NCBI RefSeq assembly: GCF_016097555.1
Contig: NC_054701.1
Coordinates: forward strand, 7,862,560-7,926,559
Direction of reading: 5' to 3'
From: Gigantopelta aegis
Lineage: Eukaryota > Mollusca > Gastropoda > Neomphalida > Peltospiridae
Length of the DNA: 64,000 nt
Shown here: positions 22,123 through 33,165 of the stretch, one piece after another
Layout: each line of letters begins with the position of its first letter
Numbering within the stretch: the first letter of the stretch is position 1
Made by a program: the position numbers and the translations under genes
The notes under the pieces: model-generated
Told to the model about the DNA's origin: nothing
What the model saw: only the letters and a program-made list of their open reading frames with translations
Database searches by the model: none

Positions 22123-24064
22123 TAGGTTTCATCTCTATCCCTCTGTCTGTTTTGTCTGTCTGTCTGTTCGTCTGTCTTGCATATGGTTTTCCGTGTTTTT
22201 CTCTCAATGCCTTGGGGTATTTCAAATAACTCAGTAATGTGACTGTTACATAAAATGCATGTTATTTTGAATAGAACAAAAAATATAGGTACAAACTGAA
22301 CACCACATAAACGTTTTAAAGTGTGTTCTCAGTAATACCACTTTTTTTATTAACACATTCGTTTTCCCAGTATGAGAATGCTTAATGTTGCTATGTGCTG
22401 TTTCAGTCCTACTTTTTTCTTCTATTTTCTTACTTTTGTCCTACTTTTTCTACATAGTCATTCCTACTTTTGCCTATGGGTGTGCTGGACAGCCTGTGAC
22501 TGCCAACCAATTTCTCACGCAGAGCGCCTAACTACTAATCACTGTTCGGTTTCTGGCAACAGGTTGGCAGTCCGTAACTGCTATATGTTAACTAGGGGTC
22601 GATTATATGCCGCATACCAAAACTCAAAACCATAACCCGTTCAATGCCCAAATTGTTTTAATTTTTTTTTTTTTTGGGGGGGGGGGTGTAGGGGGGATGA
22701 ATTCTGGGAACGAACGAGCATGGAAGGCGTAAGAACATTAGGAGTTTGGGGCCCTGCCCCAGGAAATTGTGAAATCTAGAGGCTCTGAAATACCACTTTG
22801 CAGCCATTTCATGGAGATTACATACTTAAAACGTCAATATTAATAACCAGTAAATTGTCATGTTAAACTTGAGGGGTGGCAACTATCCCCCTTTCCACAG
22901 AAATGCGCACACCAGCACCCTCTAACTGGATCTGCACCTGACAGAGAATCAAACTAGCGCAAAACTATGTAGAGTAATAACCCACTGTCCGTCACCGGCT
23001 AGACTGATGATACAAACAATAGTACATTAAAATATTTGTGGACTAAAATATGAGCCAATTTCAAAATGTAATGTCACGTCTTAACTTGGATGTTTTAATA
23101 AACTTTTAAAACAAAATAGTAATAAATAAACTTATTGGGATATATGTTTATTTTGGAGTGGGATATGGGTATTAGCACCTTTTGAGTGGTAGAAATATTT
23201 ATAACATATGCCTTTAAGTGACTGTATCTTAAAGCTGCAATCTCGGGGTTTATATGTATTATTTTATCATTTAAATTGGGACCTTAATTTTCGTCTACAT
23301 TGGAAGTATCTATGTTTTGTTATAAAATATACAAGGGGGAAAAAGGAGTACATTTAGCATAATTTTAAGGGGATTCCTAATTTAGGTGTTTGCACAATTT
23401 GTTTCAGGCTTTGAATAAAGTACAGCATTGTAATGCAATATAATATTATGTAGCTACTGGTCAACATGAATGAAAATATTTAGGGTTTACAGCAGCCATG
23501 TGACCCGTAACGTTCTACAAGACCCCTTCCTTTGAATCCGCACCCGGTGTGTGTGTGTGTGTTTGCGCGCGTGTATGCGTGTGTGTTCATACTAATGAGA
23601 TAAATTATAATAAAAAATTTAGACAATTTTAACAATAACCATTTTTGTTACATGTCCAAATATGTTTGCTAAAATTAATCAAATATAAATATAAAACACA
23701 TAATAGGGGACCAGCCAACAGACCGGAAAGAAAATAGTGATGGCATTTACGTGTTAAAAGCAGTCTTCCGTGTTCATATCATTCTATTAGTGTTAATGAA
23801 CATGTTCAAGGTGGATGACAATTAATTTTTTTAATATTAAGGTCATTTGAAGGTCACAGAGATCAATAAGGTCATTTTACACACATAGCGAAAAGTAAAT
23901 AAAAAATGCACAATGTTAAAAACCATTTTCTTAATTATTTTTTCCACTTGAATGAATACAAATGGTTCATAAATACTTACAACATATTGTTCTAAGGAAA
24001 ATTATTTTAAATTTCTGATTGCAAGATTGGTGATTTTAGTTTTTATACATTAATCTGTTTTACA
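22123..24064. other. Gene-poor AT-rich stretch
   Basis: The first 120 bp (TATAGGTTTCATCTCTAT, then TGTC repeats) match a repeat also seen at 53296 and, reversed, at 21797. There is a mixed T/G run at about 22661-22687 and a GT microsatellite at 23548-23563. No supported coding region. Confidence 0.4.
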
Positions 24065-24461
24065 TTAAAGGGAAATTCCTGAGTTTTATGTAATTTTTAA
24101 GATGTTATCGACTAACAGAGACTTTTTAACGATTGTAATTACATATCAAATATATTTTTTCTGCATAACATATTAGTGGCTGCATATTAAAACGTGTTTC
24201 TGATTGTTCTAATATTTGTACTAGGTTATATTTCATTTTATTTCCTAAAATATTGTGTGTTTTTTCGTACATACGAAATTATTTGAAAACAAAATCCAGT
24301 TTGGGCTCCTTACAAATATTAAGACGACCAAAAACACATTGAATATACAGACACTGATATTCTAAACAACAAAATATATTTAATATGTAAGTTTAATAGT
24401 AGAAATATTTTATTAGTCGGAAATATATTACAATGCAGTAAACTCAGGAATGTCCCTTTAA
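24065..24461. mobile_element. TTAA-flanked MITE, copy 2
   Basis: It begins TTAAAGGGAAATTCCTGAGT and ends ACTCAGGAATGTCCCTTTAA, with an intact TTAA on both sides. Its interior is the reverse orientation of copies 1, 3 and 4. Confidence 0.78.
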
Positions 24462-25086
24462 TCAATAATTTGATAGCTTGTACCATCTCAAAACATGGGG
24501 TTACCTTCCAAAGGTCGCTGAGCACGATTTCATGCTGGAAAATCATTTTGGAAAATTCAACATGGCTGAAATCCATCCAAGATGGCGGCATAAACATTCA
24601 ATAAGGCTGACAAATAATCATATTTGAAACAACATATAGCTTATGTTTTCATCGTCCTAAGTACTTTTCTGGGCTCAAAAGTACATTTTGACATTTCCCT
24701 AACCTGTAATCCATTATGGTTGGCGAGTATCACAGGATTGTCTTCAGCAATGAACTGAGAGACTCATGAACTACTGCACATGTAAACAATTATTCATTTC
24801 TTTGCACTAGTAGAGCACGTTTTACGCTAGTAAAGTGTTCAACACTTCATTGAACCCAATGCAGAGTAATAGTGGCAGATGGAGGGTTACGAACTTAGGA
24901 CCATGCAGGGGCGGATGTAGACTGTTCATATGAAGAGACAGTGGTGTAGCGAGGGGGATTCTGACAAACCATCACCGGCAGGAGCGACTGGAATAGGCCA
25001 CAAGCTAGCCAACAATGGCGCCATCAGCAGTGGATAGATAACCACCTTCTTCTCAAATGAAAGTTGGTAATGAGTTCCCACTGCAG

Positions 25087-25570
25087 ACTGCAGGGTAAGA
25101 GTCTGGCGAAGAATTTACAAATGTTACACAGACTCGTGTATGACGGAATAAGACAAATACTGGTTGGGGAGAAATCGGGATCAACTTCAAAGATGGACCT
25201 GTGATCTTTCAGAATAAAGGAAGGAAATGTTTTTATTTAACGATGCACTCAACACATTTTATTTACGGTTATATGGTGTCAGACATATTGTTATGGACCA
25301 CACAGATATTGAGAAAGTAAACCCTCTGTCGCCACATCATGGGCTACTCTTGCAGCAAGGGATCGTTTATATGCACCATTCCACAGACAGGGTAGTACAT
25401 ACATCGAACGAACGCTTTACCACTGGGTTACGTCCCGTCTCTGGTCTGGCGAAGAATTTACAAATGTTATTCAGACTCGTGTATGATGGAGTAAGACAAA
25501 TAGGATGGGCAAAGCATCATGTTTTGGGGAGGAATCGGGATCAGCTTCAAAAATGGACCTGTGATCCTTC
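25087..25570. repeat. 130-bp direct duplication around a SINE
   Basis: The block GTCTGGCGAAGAATTTACAA ... AATGGACCTGTGATC-like occurs at about 25090-25210 and again at about 25445-25570. A reverse type A SINE lies between them. The block is probably part of the Tc1-like relic downstream. Confidence 0.6.
25222..25440 (-). mobile_element. tRNA-derived SINE (type A)
   Basis: A reverse copy: tail AACGATGCACTCAACACATT at 25241, body CAGCAAGGGATCGTTTATAT and CCACAGACAGGGTAGTACAT. The head is diverged. Confidence 0.72.
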
Positions 25571-25970
25571 AGAATATTGCCTCAGACAGAGATTATAGTG
25601 TCATTGCTCTCCGAATATATCGGGCAAGTCTTTAGACCTCACTTTGTTTCTTATTTTGCCAGTCACTAGAATAACATATTCGAGATGAACAACGCCCGCG
25701 TCCACACTGCCAAAGCCACCAGGCACATTCTCCAGCAGCAAAGTGTCGGTAACTCCAATAACTTGTCAGTAACTTGTGGGACGAGGTCCTAAGAAGGCTC
25801 AATGAAGTCCACCCAAAGCAGAGAACTGAAGCAGATCTACTTGCAGCTTTCCTCATGATATGGACCCAGATTCCAATGGCCTTTATGATTAGCAACCACC
25901 TTATTCATTCCAAATACAGGAGATACATGTGTGTCCGTGAATACCGCTCATGTGGGTCACACGAGGTATT
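25480..25970 (+). pseudogene. Tc1/mariner transposase relic
   Basis: A decayed plus-strand transposase end. Around 25680-25740 the catalytic NNARVHTAKATRHILQQQS-type segment can be read in another frame. Then WDEVLRRLNEVHPKQRTEAD (25772-25831) and IWTQIPMAFMISNHLIHSKY (25860-25919) match the region after the catalytic glutamate. A GHTRY-type terminus lies near 25954-25968. Several frame breaks and a missing catalytic E region make it inactive. Confidence 0.68.
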
Positions 25971-26447
25971 GACTTGCAACGTCACAACTGTCACTTATAA
26001 TGGTTTTATCCTCCTAGTCCGTGTAAAGAAATATTCCCCAGGCATGCAGATGATGTGTGCAAATCAAATGCACTCTCTCACATTTTTCAAATCATATATT
26101 CAAACATTTTAACATGAATATTTTGTAACCTTACGTGTGACGTTACTTCTGTGGATCAGAGCATATTATAAGCGTACGAGACTGGGGGCAGTGGAGCAAC
26201 TGCGCCTGCCAGTGCTGGAGGAAATCTTCAAATTCGGGCAAAAACGATAGATATTCAGGCAAAATGAGATGACCTAAAACCATTTCAGCATATTTTCCAT
26301 CATTCTAACAACAATATTATTTGTATTAAAAGTAAAATTACGTAGTGATTCGTTTCATACTATATATAGCTGTTTGCCAGTAAAGCTGATGGGAATAAAA
26401 TTTGTTATCTAGATTCGGGCATTTTCGTTTAATTCAAGCAAAAATCA

Positions 26448-26545
26448 GTGTCCATATGACCATATGTTTGACGTCCAGTAGCCGATGACAAGAAAACAAA
26501 TCAATGTGCTCTAGTGGCGTCGTTAAATAAAACAAACTTTACTTT
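26448..26545 (+). mobile_element. SINE type A tail
   Basis: Only the 3' part remains: GACCATATGTTTGACGTCCA, then CAATGTGCTCTAGTGGCGTC and a TAAATAAAACAAAC end. Confidence 0.65.
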
Positions 26546-27299
26546 TTTTTATTATTATTAATGCAAGTGTTTGAAAATTCTGCCGTCCCATCCAGCCTTT
26601 GCCGGTCAAAATCATCTTGGACCGGTGGATATTTGTGCCTATATGCGTGACATACTATGCACGTTTGAGATAATATATGTATATATGTATATCGAAATAT
26701 TTGTAAAATTGATTTCAGTACAAATTTAAAATATTACAAACCCAAACGTGAGATTAGACCTATGTTGGTAGAATTTTTTTGTCGGAGACAAAATGTATAT
26801 TTTGTTTTTGTCCTACTCTATATAAATAAAGATAAAAATCGGTCTGGTTCCCCGCCCACGAGGCTGTACTCCACTCCACGAAAACCCCACCCCCTCACCC
26901 ACTCCAGATGTTCCTACGGGTCTGGTTGTGTTATCAACAACAAAAACAAAAACAAACATGGCAATAAACCTAAGGCCTTATATAATGTCTTTATTTGGTT
27001 CAGCAAGTTGTGATTCAGGCCGGCAGAATGTTCGGCAGGAATATCAGCCAATTTTAGACCCTGAATACGCGTGAAATCGAAAGTGGCGGTACATGTATTT
27101 TTATTTCCAGGTTTTTGCGGTTCTCGCTAATCTAGGCAATTTTAATTGAGTATGTCTCATTATTGACATTAATTACTGAACAAATATTGTATTTTTGTGT
27201 ATGTTTAAAACATTATTTAAACATTTATCAGCATTAAAACAGATTTTGTTTGGTTTACATCTAGTTCCTTTTCGGTAACGATCTCTCATCTATTTTCGG
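26546..27299. other. Unassigned non-coding stretch
   Basis: AT-rich with one C-rich patch near 26850-26910. No recognisable gene. Confidence 0.35.
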
Positions 27300-27665
27300 A
27301 AATGGTTTTGCGCATGTGTATTGTAGTTAAGCCATCGGACTACAGGCTGGTAGGTACTGGGTTCGGATCCCAGTCGAGGCATGGGATTTTTAATCCAGAT
27401 ACCGACTCCAAACCCTGGGTGAGTGCTCCGCAAGGCTTAATGGGTTCAACAAAGGCCATGGTTTGTGCTATCCTGCCTGTGGGAAGCGCAAATAAAAGAT
27501 CCCTTGCTGCCTGCCGAAAAAAGAGTAGCCTATGTGGCGACAGCGGGTTTCCTCTTAAAAACAGTGTCAAAATGACCATATGTTTGACGTCCAATAGCCG
27601 ATGATAAGATAAAAAATCAATGTGCTCTAGTGGCGTCGTTAAATAAAACAAACTTTACTTTACTT
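27300..27665 (+). mobile_element. Chimeric SINE: type B head joined to type A body
   Basis: It starts with the type B tRNA-like head (GTTAAGCCATCGGACTACAG, GGTAGGTACTGGGTTCGGAT). It continues without a break into the type A body (GCGCAAATAAAAGATCCCTT, GTGGCGACAGCGGGTTTCCT) and the tail CAATGTGCTCTAGTGGCGTC. Confidence 0.72.
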
Positions 27666-28850
27666 TTAGCGTATTATAGACAAAGGTTTTTACGCCGGCT
27701 TTATACATTTCTGTTCAGGTGTACTTTTTAAATGCCCTATAACTTTTATTTAAAACATTTACGCGAATGTCATCCACCTCTATGTTGAAGAGTAAGCTTC
27801 GTAGAATTTATTTAGCCTGGAAGACTGCTTTAATCATTCAAATGCTATCGGGGTGTTTTTTTCTGCATGACTTTCGTGTTTGGCTGGTCCATAATAATAA
27901 TTAACATTCTCGTGCAATGAACATCATCCATAAAGATGAACGAAGTAGGCTATGAAGGCAATTTAGTTACGTCTTTAAGACCTGACTTTCTTCTCTTTTT
28001 TTAATCTGTAGCTAAATATTATACATGAACCATTACAGATTTCAGTACACCATATCCACACTAGCTGTTATTTTGAAAGTCAGTTTGTTATCAACACCTG
28101 AAACAATAGTTGAAATCACACATCCCTGGTCTATAATAATTAATTTCATGACCTTAGAACGATATTTGAAGTGGGGGACACATACTGAGAGGGGAGGGAG
28201 AACACGCTATATATTATTCATCTTTCTTACACATCCGTTGGTGAGAACAATTCAACATCATTCGTTATTTTGGATGACACATACCGTACTTGTTTACACA
28301 TACATGTACGTGTGTTAACAATTTCAAGACATACGACTGGCTGTTCCTAGGTGATGTCCAGGCCACCAATACCATACATCCAATGAAAAAACAGTACAAT
28401 AGAAATTGATTACACTGTGACGTATAGTTAACCTAACAATCATTTGTCTGTGACGTGTAAGTGCAAGGGCTGCAAATAATTTTTAGTATAAAAAATATAT
28501 ATATAATTCGATTAAAACCTGGTTTTTGATGATATTTAAGAAACGGAATAATACATTCGTGTCCGTTAGATACCATTTATCTTAGAACTCGTTTAAAAAC
28601 TTATCAAACTCGCTTTCGCTCGTTGAATTATTCTCTATTTATACAGAGTAGGACCAAAACACACGGCTATTTTGTGTCAAAGTTGAAGGTTACTGAAATA
28701 TTTACAGAGTAAAAGAAGCTGCGGCTCTTATGTGTGACATTGATTATTTGCAAATACTTATCACCCTTTCATTTAGTATACATTTGTTACACAATATAAA
28801 CTAGACGGTGCCACAAACATGAAACTGCGATTTTCAGCAGTAATTAACTA
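27666..28850. other. Unassigned AT-rich stretch
   Basis: No convincing gene, RNA or repeat recognised. Confidence 0.35.
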
Positions 28851-28859
28851 CATGTATGG

Positions 28860-29570
28860 TTGCTTATTAACTAGGGGTTGTCGGGAAATTCTACAACATT
28901 GTAAAATCAGTCTATGACAAAACTGAAGTTGCAATTAGGTTCGAAAATAGCATTACAGATACACTGTAGGGGCAAAATGAGGTGATACACTCAGCCCTAC
29001 CATGTTTAAGGTTTTCGTAGATGATTTAAATTTTCAATCAACTGTGTGTGCCCCAGTTACACTACAAAAAGAATACCTATCCCATCTGTCATGGGCTGCA
29101 GATGACCTCATGTTTATATCTAAAACCCCACAAGGCCTACAGGAATGTCTTAATAGTCTTGATGACTTCTGTAAGTTATGGCATCTAATTATAAACCCAT
29201 CAAAATCAAATTATATGATCATACAAAAAGGAAAAAAAGCCATACAACTACTAAATTCTACCTAGATAACAAATGCATACACTTATATGGATTGCACTAT
29301 AAACTCAACTGGAAACTTTACTAAAACAAAAACTGTGCTTAGTAATAAGGGACCAAAAGCTCTCTTCAGATTGCATCAATCTTTCTCGGGTATAATTCCA
29401 CCCCACATATATATAATCACCTGCTTGATACACTAATTAAAACTATTCTACTTTATATGTCGGAAGTATGGGGCACGGAACTGCGTGGGAAACTAAAGAA
29501 ACACAACCAGTACAAATTCTTTGACATATTAGATTCTTAACAAATACGACTTGGTTGTTCAACACAAATT
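28860..29570 (+). mobile_element. LINE relic, reverse transcriptase fragment
   Basis: Positions 29002-29265 encode FKVFVDDLNF, then the catalytic-type box LSWAADDLMFISKTPQGLQE and WHLIINPSKSNYMIIQKGKK. The thumb segment HLLDTLIKTILLYMSEVWGT follows at about 29420-29480 in a broken frame. The type is the same as the relic at 3563-4985. Confidence 0.72.
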
Positions 29571-30385
29571 TTGATAACAGTGTTATTTAATAAACCACCA
29601 CTTGTCCCTTCAATGGCTACAAAATTGGCACATTTATTTCTATATAACACCATCACCACAAGTAAGTGCTATCTAATAAACCACCACCTCCATTCCACCT
29701 ACAAATGCATTCACTGGCACATTCATTTTTATATAATACTATCCCGTTTTAAACATTACAAATCTATGCGTCGTTTTTACCAGCAGCTAATATATTGGCA
29801 CACACGCCCTGACATTGTCCACATGCAGGCTAACAGTCGATATCTGCCTTATGCAGAAGCATCTTGGTGGTAAACTCTGCAGTTGTGGCTGCTGCAGATG
29901 TTGGAGGTAGTATCTGTGGCTGAACGTTCTATATTGTTGTTAACATGGACCTTTTGGATAAATACAGGAAGACAATAAAACTAGTTAAACAGTAAAGCTA
30001 TTCAGAACAGATACACACATGTATCACCATTTAAAACGTGATCAATACATGGGTGATGGGCCATAAACAAATACGACTTGGTTGTTCAACACAGATTTTG
30101 AAAACAGTGTTATTTAATAAACCACCACCTGTCCCTTCAATGGCTACAAAATTGGCACATTCATTTTTATATAATACCATCACGTTTTAAACATTACTAG
30201 TCTACGCGTATTTTTTACAAACAGCTAACATATTGGCACACACGCCCCGACATTGTCCACATGCAGGCGAACAGTCGATATCTGCCTTATGACAGGAGCA
30301 TCTTGGTGGTAAATTCTGAAGTTGTGGTACCGGGCTGCTGCAGATGTTAGAGGTAGTATCTGTGGCTGAACATTCTGTGGTGAGT
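29541..30385. repeat. Direct duplication of about 330-400 bp
   Basis: The block from ACAAATACGACTTGGTTGTT at about 29540 recurs at about 30067. Both include TTTAATAAACCACCACNTGT, CATTGTCCACATGCAGGC and GCATCTTGGTGGTAAA. The first copy has an extra internal repeat of about 80-90 bp. A 130-bp spacer separates them. Confidence 0.7.
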
Positions 30386-30439
30386 TAGGCTTCCAAATCC
30401 TGTAGATTGATTATATTAAGCAGGCATGATAAATGAACA

Positions 30440-31190
30440 GCTACCAAAACTATTTCAGTATGACCTGTCAAGCTACCCTCCTGCTTTATTTGACAACAGT
30501 TCAGCATGCATCGACTTCCAAGACAGTGCTTGTGGGTAATGACTCTGACCTGTTGATTCGCCATGAAATGCACTTCAGCCCCGTAGCCAAAGCAGGGATA
30601 TACAAGTTACCACGATGCTGGAAAGAAAAGTTCACACTGCAGATTCTAGGTTCGAATGTCCTTGAGAATATCCTCTTTGTCCACGCCTTGTTAGAATGTG
30701 GCACGTCAAGTGGTTTGCACTGACAAAGTTGTTTTAAAACAACGTAGAAACAGTGCAAACTTTCATCTTTAGGCAGAAGTGTTCAACGTCAGACTGGCTA
30801 CAGATGAAGAAATTGCTACAACTGGGGAAAGTGCACTGTACGGTGGAAGCCAAAACGGAAATACCTTAGACCAATTGAAGCTGCAGTTATTCTACTAGAA
30901 AGTAAATTCCAGCACTTCCAGTATTCAGCATCAGACATTACCTCAAACATCTGCAAACGTCAAAGTGTATGACCACATGCAGACGTGGAGAAGATTGGAA
31001 TCCACTGACTGGGGTGGGAAACATCATTTCAGTAATGAGAGAGATGTAGCACCACAGGTCTTGTTTGAAGTCGTCAGATGCCCATGCAGGACAGGCTGCA
31101 TGACGATGAGATGGTCCTGTCGCAAGGCAGATCTCTCTTGTATGAACAGAATGGCTTGGTGTTTAAGCCAGTATGTCAGCTGTTGATCAA
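30440..31190 (+). pseudogene. Decayed transposon-associated protein with Cys-rich tail
   Basis: Fragments match a protein that is repeated in many invertebrate genomes: TVLVGNDSDLLIRHEM near 30520-30567, LGSNVLENILFVHALLECGT near 30645-30704, and at 31070-31150 a Cys-rich tail (VRCPCRTGCMTMRWSCRKAD). Stops and frame changes interrupt it throughout. The family has no function I can name; it is usually multi-copy and probably of mobile-element origin. Confidence 0.55.
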
Positions 31191-31929
31191 GAAAACTCTT
31201 TTATTGATGATTAGTGTGATTCTGTTGGTGTAACCCACAGAGGAGGAAATCACAAGGACATATTTAAAGGAGTTTACGGGTGGTGTTATATAGAAACAAA
31301 TGCGCCAGTTCTATACCCACTGAATGCATTTTAAATGAACTGGAGGTGGAGTTTATTAGATGACACTTGCCTGTGGTGATTGTGATATATAGAAACAAAT
31401 GTACCAGTTCTATACCCAGATGAATTCGTGTTCTATCCAGAGCAGTGTTGTTAGACTAGTTATATTGTCTGCCTGTATTTATCCAAAAGTTACATATATA
31501 ACATCAACATTTTATCCTTAAAATATAGAGGATACCTACACTTTGATTACAAATTTTGTTAAACGTTTGGTAGCACATTATACACAGACAAATGCAATGT
31601 ATAGAAAATATGGTTAGACGTAAATTAGTCACGCATGTGACCACAGTAATGATCAATTATCATTTTCGTGAGAGGTCTTGCTTCCAAATACATTTGAAAG
31701 ATTTTGGCAGCCATATTGGATTTATGCAAATTAAGAAGGTGCCCATGTAAAATTGTATCACTTCTAAAGGATTCTCCGTGCTCCAGAAATACATTTTACA
31801 TTTTAAAATCACTAAAATGCCTTGCTTAGTATGGCCAAAAAGGTTGTCTTCGGGATGTTTGGCAGCCATATTGAATTTATGCAAATTAGGTATATTTCCC
31901 CAAGGTATATTCGGGTGCATGTTTAATAT

Positions 31930-32743
31930 TAGCCCGAGTACTCTGACTGTAAGAGAGCTAGACGGACATTTGGACATAAACACGCTCTCATTACAGTCAG
32001 AGACCAGCCTATGTCTTTTTTTGGCAATTCCTGACTACCAAACGGTAGGCAACGAGTCCCGCTCTAATACCACAACAATCCTATGTTTGACGTCAAATAC
32101 CTTTACATCAATCATTTTCGAGTTAAGTGATACAAAAAAATCCACATATTAATCACTAATACACTTACTACAGAAAGAAACCCGACAGCACCCACATTTA
32201 GCTACGCTTCGTGACACTCCGTCGCAACAATTGCAAAGCTCGGCGATCTATTTCGAGACTGGGCGCCTTGTGCAGCAGTTACAGGGGTCGTCTCATAAGA
32301 GGAGGCAGTACGTAGCACATACTTTTGCCGTATCCTGTCGATAACACCCCAAATGTATCCTTCAAATTCAAAATGGAATCAATAATGTGTAATTGTTTTG
32401 GTTTAATGACGTAATGAAATCCAAATTCATCCAAAACGGCATTAGCCAACTCTTCCATGTTGTAACTTCGCTTGATATGAGACGGCCCCTGTAACTGCTG
32501 CACAAGGCGGAATCGCCCAGTGCGCGATCACGTGGGGTACGTCTCGAAATAGATCGCCGAGCTTTGCAATTGTTGCGACGGAGTGTCACGAAGCGTAGCT
32601 AAATGTGGGTGCTGTCGGGTTTCTTTCTGTAGTAAGTGTATTAGTGATTAATATGTGGACATAGGCTGGTCTCTGACTGTAATGAGAGCGTGTTTATGTC
32701 CAAATGTCCGTCTAGCTCTCTTACAGTCAGAGTACTCGGGCTA
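31930..32743. mobile_element. Inverted-repeat transposon with 9-bp TSD and RecQ-helicase fragment
   Basis: The 9-bp word GTTTAATAT stands directly before (31921-31929) and after (32744-32752) an 814-bp block. Its ends are TAGCCCGAGTACTCTGACTG and the exact inverse CAGTCAGAGTACTCGGGCTA. The inverted arms extend about 85 bp, then a further inner inverted pair of about 130-150 bp (32165-32300 versus 32485-32640) closes on a helicase-like core. A 9-bp duplication with long arms fits Mutator-like elements best. No transposase is present. Confidence 0.8.
32279..32503 (-). pseudogene. RecQ-like helicase N-terminal fragment
   Basis: Seventy-four residues on the minus strand contain FGFHYVIKPKQLHIIDSIL (the Q-motif region) and VLSTGYGKSMCYVLPPL (Walker A, motif I) of RecQ-family DNA helicases. 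All later helicase motifs are missing. It lies in the loop of the inverted-repeat transposon, so it is cargo or a remnant of a larger helicase-bearing parent, not a working gene. Confidence 0.65.
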
Positions 32744-32752
32744 GTTTAATAT

Positions 32753-33117
32753 GTTTTTTCTAGAGACCTTGTGGTGGGTATGGCCCTAAATTGACTAGAC
32801 TAAACCGGCAATGTTGTTGTGTTGTCTTTGCAATTACTATTACTATATATCTGATTTAAGCATTTTATGTTCGTATTATGTTGTCCAATGATTAAATGCG
32901 ATACGCCACACGTTTTGCTGGTTTACGTCCTGGGTGTATTGGTATACGTTGCAGCTTTATTAGTAAACATTCACATTATCGGCAATAGGAATTGATTTGG
33001 TGCAATAGAACCTATAGGCTAATAGTCTAAGGGAAGTAACTGCGTTAGTTTAATTTTCAAGATTGTCGAGGATTGCACGTGTTTTTTTTTTTTGCATTAC
33101 ACATTTTTCTGATCATC
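32753..33117 (+). promoter_or_regulatory. Presumed promoter and 5' untranslated region of RRP9
   Basis: This is the region between the upstream transposon and the proposed start codon. A CCAAT word lies at about 32886. No TATA box in a convincing position. The assignment rests on position only. Confidence 0.3.
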
Positions 33118-33165
33118 ATGTCATTTTTTATTCGTCGGAAGAAAGATGAAAACAAACACGTTAAA
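33118..33165 (+). CDS. RRP9: RRP9 exon 1 (tentative)
   Basis: It encodes MSFFIRRKKDENKHVK and ends at AAA|GTAATC in phase 0, which fits exon 2. An alternative donor is CAC|GTTAAA at 33160, also phase 0. No better first exon was seen between here and 35902. Confidence 0.55.

Noticed and set aside
22372-22635. 87-residue ORF with a hydrophobic start
   Set aside because: It looks like a signal peptide only because the DNA is T-rich; no domain and no splice context.
32279-32589. Host RecQ gene on the minus strand
   Set aside because: Only the first helicase motif is present, and it is enclosed by transposon arms with a target duplication.
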